The position numbers and the translations under genes are program-made. DNA of 9,857 nt, taken from Burkholderiales bacterium (lineage in GTDB: Bacteria; Pseudomonadota; Gammaproteobacteria; Burkholderiales; Burkholderiaceae). The stretch covers positions 1 through 9,857 of the forward strand of contig CANFNO010000059.1 in assembly GCA_947447845.1 (NCBI GenBank), in the 5' to 3' direction. The notes under the pieces are model-generated. The model did no database searches, was not told the DNA's origin, and saw only the letters and a program-made list of their open reading frames with translations. This document shows positions 6,818-9,857 of the stretch, piece by piece (positions within the stretch are counted from its first letter, which is position 1; each line of letters opens with the position of its first letter).

Positions 6818-9256
6818 ATGGTTACGTTGTCCAGTCTTGACCCCAGATTGCAGCTAGGCAAAGCACTGCGCGAGCGCTATCTGTCTGACCTCAGCAAGTC
6901 CATGGTCGACATCGGAGAGGCGGTGCAGATCCGCTTGACCGAACTGGTGGTTGAGCCCGCACTGGCGCGTGAATCCCAACTCCGGCGCGATGCCTGGACG
7001 GCCTACAAAACCGCGCATCGGGAATGGGTAAACCTCACGCTCAAGGAATGGCGTGCCTGCTTGGAGCCAGTCAAAAAAGACACCAAAGTGCCCGACCTGG
7101 GGGCCATGCAATTGGTCAGCACCGATGCCATGGAAAACAAGATCCTGGCTTCACGCATGGTGCTCACGGTCAATGAAAAAGTCATTGGTGAACTGGAGGA
7201 CCTGCGCGTTCGCATCAAGTATCTGGAGAGCATCGAAGACCTCGATGGGCACGATTTGTTGCGCCCGGAGGTGCTGGTGCTGCTGCTGGTTGAACAATGG
7301 CCCAAATCCGGCATGGCAGCAGAATCCTGGGCACTGGTGAGCGACACCGTGCAACGGGGACTGGTCGCAGCCATGACCGCCGCGTACAAGGTTGCCAATA
7401 CCGTATTGATCAACAAAGGCGTATTGCCGACCATCGAATTCAAGGACCGGGTCAAAGCACCGCGTTCCACGGGCGGCTCTGCACGTCCTTCTGATGCTTC
7501 CCAAACTGCAGCCGGGGCCTTGCAAGCTGACAAAAATACGAATGCAGCACCTCTGGAACGCCCCCCAGGCAGCGGTTTTTTTGGCGGTCGCCTGGGCTGG
7601 CGTGGCACCGCGCCACAACCGGAATCCCCTTCCACAGCGGCAGGTTCCGGCCCCGCATCAGGTTCCACCGGATTTGGGAAACATTCCACTCAAGCCGCCA
7701 ACAGCATGCAGGGACAGGCCTATTCGGCGGCTGAAGAGACACGCATGCTCACCGCCGGCACGCCGCTGGCCCGTGCAAGATCCCGTGCGCAAGGGGTCTT
7801 GGGACATCTAAAGCGCATTTTCACCAGCAGTGCGGGTCACGACTTTGTCGGTACCGCGCATTACCAGCAGTCCCCCGCACTTGCACATGCGATTTCGCAC
7901 CAAGTGGTCGCAGCCCAGTATGCAGCGGGTGGGACCATGTACGAGGATTACAGCCCAGCAGGTGTCGCCCGTGTTGCCGACAACCTGCGCGAGCGCACTG
8001 CGGAACTCAAGAAAAAGGCTGAAACCAAGGGCGAAAAGGCGACGATTGAAATCGTTGCCCTGATGTTCCAGGCGATTTTGGCCGAAGAGCGCATTCCACC
8101 TGGCATCCGGGTCTGGTTTGCGCGCCTGCAAATGCCCGTGCTGCGTGTGGCGCTGGAAGACCCGGATTTCTTCGGTACGGCTGACCACCCCGCGCGCCTG
8201 CTCATCGACCGCATGGGCTCCTGCGTCATGGGCTTTGATGGCACCGGTGTGCAAAGCAATGCGATGGAGACCGAGGTCAAGCGCATCGTGCAGGTGATCG
8301 AGCAGTATCCGGAGACGGGCAAAAAGGTTTACCAGATCGTCTACGAAGAATTCCAGAAATTCCTCTCACGCTTCCTGACTGACAAAGGTGAAAACCAGAA
8401 AGTTGTCAGCGTGGCCCAGCAAGTGGAGCAAAAGGAAACGCTGGCAATTCAGTACACGATCGAGATGCGCAACATGCTCAAGGACATGCCGGTGCGCGAC
8501 GATATCCGGGACTTTTTATTCAAGGTCTGGGCTGAGGTGCTAGCGGTGTCCGCTCTGCGCAAGGGCTCCAAGCATGCCGACACGCAGAGCCTGAAGAAGT
8601 GTTCCACCGACCTGGTCTGGGCTGCCAGCGCCAAACCGGGTCGCGCTGAGCGCGCGCGCGTGATTCAGGATCTGCCCAATCTGCTGTTGCGCTTGCGCTC
8701 AGGCATGACGCTGTTGGCAATGGCGCCGAGCGAGCAGGAGCGCCACGTCAAAAAGATCAGCGATACCCTGGCGGACGCCTTTCTGTCCAAGACGCAGGCG
8801 ATTCCGCAGGAAAAGATTGATGCCATGGCCCAGCGCCTGAGCAACCTGGAAGATTTTGTGAGCGACGACATCATGGGCGATTTGCCTCTGGACTCCGAGA
8901 GTCTGGAGATGATGTTGGGCATCGATGCCTCGGCCATCGAAGTCGTGTCTGTCGGCGGCTCCAAGCCCACTGCGGCCATGCTGGCGTGGGCGTCCGAGTT
9001 GCAGCTCGGCTCCTGGTTCACGCTGGATCACAGCCGTCAGATTACCCAAGTGCAATTTGCGTGGCGTAGCGAGCGCAAGCATTTGAATTTGTTTGCCGCA
9101 ACCAATGGCACCAGTTACCTGATCCAGGCGGGTCGCTTGGCCGCCTATCTGCAGGCCGGTTTGTTGTTGCCACAAGAAGAAGAAGCCTTGACCGTGCGGG
9201 CTACGCGCGACGCCTTGGCGAAGATCGAAGCCAATCCCGACCGCCTGCTGGCCTAG
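6818..9256 (+). CDS. DUF1631 family protein (function unknown)
   Basis: Large, apparently soluble protein of 812 residues with no signal peptide or membrane span that I can see. It reads as a DUF1631 (PF07793) protein, a family of unknown function found largely in proteobacteria. Layout: a helical N-terminal region (about 1-213, with a YKTAHREWVNLTLKEW stretch); a low-complexity linker rich in Gly, Ser, Ala, Pro and Thr (about 214-308); a long helical region rich in charged residues (about 310-720, including VKRIVQVIEQYPETGKKVYQ and the Gln/Glu-rich KVVSVAQQVEQKETLAIQY); and a C-terminal beta-rich segment (about 728-785, with GSWFTLDHSRQITQVQFAW) that resembles a small PilZ-like barrel, which is only an inference. 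The start ATG at 6818 has no Shine-Dalgarno sequence; in-frame TTGs at 6827 and 6848 are alternatives. It sits 13 nt behind secF, so it is probably in the same transcript. Confidence 0.88.
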   Translation: MVTLSSLDPRLQLGKALRERYLSDLSKSMVDIGEAVQIRLTELVVEPALARESQLRRDAWTAYKTAHREWVNLTLKEWRACLEPVKKDTKVPDLGAMQLVSTDAMENKILASRMVLTVNEKVIGELEDLRVRIKYLESIEDLDGHDLLRPEVLVLLLVEQWPKSGMAAESWALVSDTVQRGLVAAMTAAYKVANTVLINKGVLPTIEFKDRVKAPRSTGGSARPSDASQTAAGALQADKNTNAAPLERPPGSGFFGGRLGWRGTAPQPESPSTAAGSGPASGSTGFGKHSTQAANSMQGQAYSAAEETRMLTAGTPLARARSRAQGVLGHLKRIFTSSAGHDFVGTAHYQQSPALAHAISHQVVAAQYAAGGTMYEDYSPAGVARVADNLRERTAELKKKAETKGEKATIEIVALMFQAILAEERIPPGIRVWFARLQMPVLRVALEDPDFFGTADHPARLLIDRMGSCVMGFDGTGVQSNAMETEVKRIVQVIEQYPETGKKVYQIVYEEFQKFLSRFLTDKGENQKVVSVAQQVEQKETLAIQYTIEMRNMLKDMPVRDDIRDFLFKVWAEVLAVSALRKGSKHADTQSLKKCSTDLVWAASAKPGRAERARVIQDLPNLLLRLRSGMTLLAMAPSEQERHVKKISDTLADAFLSKTQAIPQEKIDAMAQRLSNLEDFVSDDIMGDLPLDSESLEMMLGIDASAIEVVSVGGSKPTAAMLAWASELQLGSWFTLDHSRQITQVQFAWRSERKHLNLFAATNGTSYLIQAGRLAAYLQAGLLLPQEEEALTVRATRDALAKIEANPDRLLA

Positions 9257-9261
9257 ACGCC

Positions 9262-9729
9262 CTAGTGCACCGGTTGGTCGCTGGAGTCGCCGCAGAGTTC
9301 GTCAATCAGAAGTGCATCGGGTTCCTGGCCAAAGCGCCAATAAACCATCAGGACAATAACCTTCAAATCTTCCAGCGTCACCGGACCGCCCGGAGCCGCC
9401 ATGGCGCGGTCAATGACCACCTCACGAATCGTAGCGGGCATGGCGCAGCTACTTTCCAGAAAGCTCAGAAATCCCATTGCTTGCGTGCCCAGATGGAACT
9501 GCTCGTAGCGTGGGTAGATGCGCATGCTGCCGGATTGCGGCTGAATCAGAATGGGCACCTGTTTGGCCGGTTGTGCCGCACCTTCCAGGCCTTGTAGCCA
9601 TGTCAAGGCGTCTCCGATTTCATCGGATTCAAAGCCTACCGCGCTAAGTTTGCGTTGCAAATGCGCGGGCTCAGGACACGGTTCGCCTGGGTCGTAGTTT
9701 TCGTAAACAAAGGTCAGCACTTCAAACAT
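9262..9729 (-). CDS. smg: Smg family protein (DUF494)
   Basis: Conserved protein of 155 residues with no settled function, usually encoded next to dprA. It matches E. coli Smg along its whole length: N-terminus MFEVLTFVYENY (MFDVLMYLFETY in E. coli), then GFESDEIGDALTWLQGL, SMRIYPRYEQFHLGTQAMGF, REVVIDRAMA and the strongly conserved VTLEDLKVIVLMVYW. I start it at the ATG at 9729 because all relatives begin at this MF; the frame stays open upstream to a GTG at 9804, but the extra 25 residues are not family-like. No Shine-Dalgarno sequence precedes the ATG, while a TATAGT box ends 6 nt before it (separate entry). It lies 78 nt after the upstream dprA-like stop and converges on the DUF1631 gene, with only 5 nt between the two stops. 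Confidence 0.94.
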   Translation of the reverse strand: MFEVLTFVYENYDPGEPCPEPAHLQRKLSAVGFESDEIGDALTWLQGLEGAAQPAKQVPILIQPQSGSMRIYPRYEQFHLGTQAMGFLSFLESSCAMPATIREVVIDRAMAAPGGPVTLEDLKVIVLMVYWRFGQEPDALLIDELCGDSSDQPVH

Positions 9730-9735
9730 GGGTTC

Positions 9736-9762
9736 ACTATAGCTCGGATTAAATGTCCGCAA
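9736..9762 (-). promoter_or_regulatory. Candidate smg promoter, possibly giving a leaderless mRNA
   Basis: Read on the - strand: TTGCGG (9762-9757) as -35, 15-nt spacer, TATAGT (9741-9736) as -10, then GAACCC and the smg ATG. Transcription normally starts about 7 nt after the -10, which here is the A of the ATG. The -10 is a good match (5 of 6); the spacer is short and the -35 moderate (4 of 6). smg could also be read from the dprA transcript. Confidence 0.4.
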
Positions 9763-9807
9763 CGCGGCAGCCGGACTTCCCCCCTTATTCCGGCTTTCAA
9801 GCACGTC

Positions 9808-9857
9808 TCAGCCTCGTGCCATGCGCTGGAACAGCCCCCCGGCCAAGCGGGTCACAA
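9808..9857 (-). CDS. dprA: DprA (DNA processing protein), C-terminal end only (partial)
   Basis: The last 16 codons of a - strand gene running in from the right edge: visible residues VTRLAGGLFQRMARG, then TGA at 9810-9808. This resembles the extreme C-terminus of DprA, after its winged-helix domain, where a 'PGG...QR' type ending is common in betaproteobacteria. The position immediately upstream of smg, in the same direction, is the classic dprA (smf)-smg arrangement. DprA binds single-stranded DNA entering the cell during natural transformation and loads RecA on it. The call rests mainly on gene order, because 15 residues are too few for a firm family assignment. Confidence 0.6.
   Translation of the reverse strand, partial: VTRLAGGLFQRMARG

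Noticed and set aside
7003..7689. 228-residue open frame on the - strand within the DUF1631 gene
   Set aside because: It is a shadow of the DUF1631 coding frame, with no ribosome site or recognisable motif.
9730..9804. Longer smg from the GTG at 9804
   Set aside because: The added residues are not family-like, whereas the ATG at 9729 gives the conserved MFEVL start.
1..9857. CRISPR array, transposon, prophage, toxin-antitoxin or defence system
   Set aside because: There are no regularly spaced repeats, transposase motifs, terminal inverted repeats or defence-type proteins; almost all the sequence is covered by conserved chromosomal genes.

Overview
The window is ordinary, GC-rich chromosomal DNA, densely coded. 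It looks like a betaproteobacterium of the order Burkholderiales, probably Comamonadaceae (Rhodoferax/Polaromonas-like). This rests on the single-chain indolepyruvate:ferredoxin oxidoreductase, the style of the YajC N-terminus, a DUF1631 protein and a dprA-smg pair. The genus is an inference; no 16S or other marker is present.

Layout on the + strand: (1) nt 1-2811, the 3' part of a large fused indolepyruvate ferredoxin oxidoreductase gene whose start lies left of the window; (2) nt 2817-3344, a GNAT-family N-acetyltransferase that begins about 5 nt after the oxidoreductase stop and is probably co-transcribed with it; (3) a 253-nt non-coding stretch (3345-3597) with a possible -10 box and small inverted repeats; (4) yajC (3598-3930), secD (3958-5847) and secF (5851-6804), the accessory membrane complex of the Sec translocon; (5) nt 6818-9256, a DUF1631 protein of 812 residues only 13 nt after secF. 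On the - strand and converging with this operon are (6) smg (DUF494, 9262-9729) and (7) the last 16 codons of what is very probably dprA (9808-9857).

Functionally, the left gene oxidises aryl-pyruvates from aromatic amino acid breakdown to aryl-acetyl-CoA. YajC-SecD-SecF uses the proton gradient to help SecYEG/SecA pull proteins across the inner membrane. DUF1631 and Smg are conserved proteins without a settled function.

I found no RNA gene, CRISPR array, mobile element, phage gene or clearly new multi-gene system. The points worth a second look are about arrangement and expression: yajC-secDF has no tgt directly upstream, a DUF1631 gene sits tightly behind secF, smg has a possible leaderless promoter, and several genes have weak or non-ATG starts.
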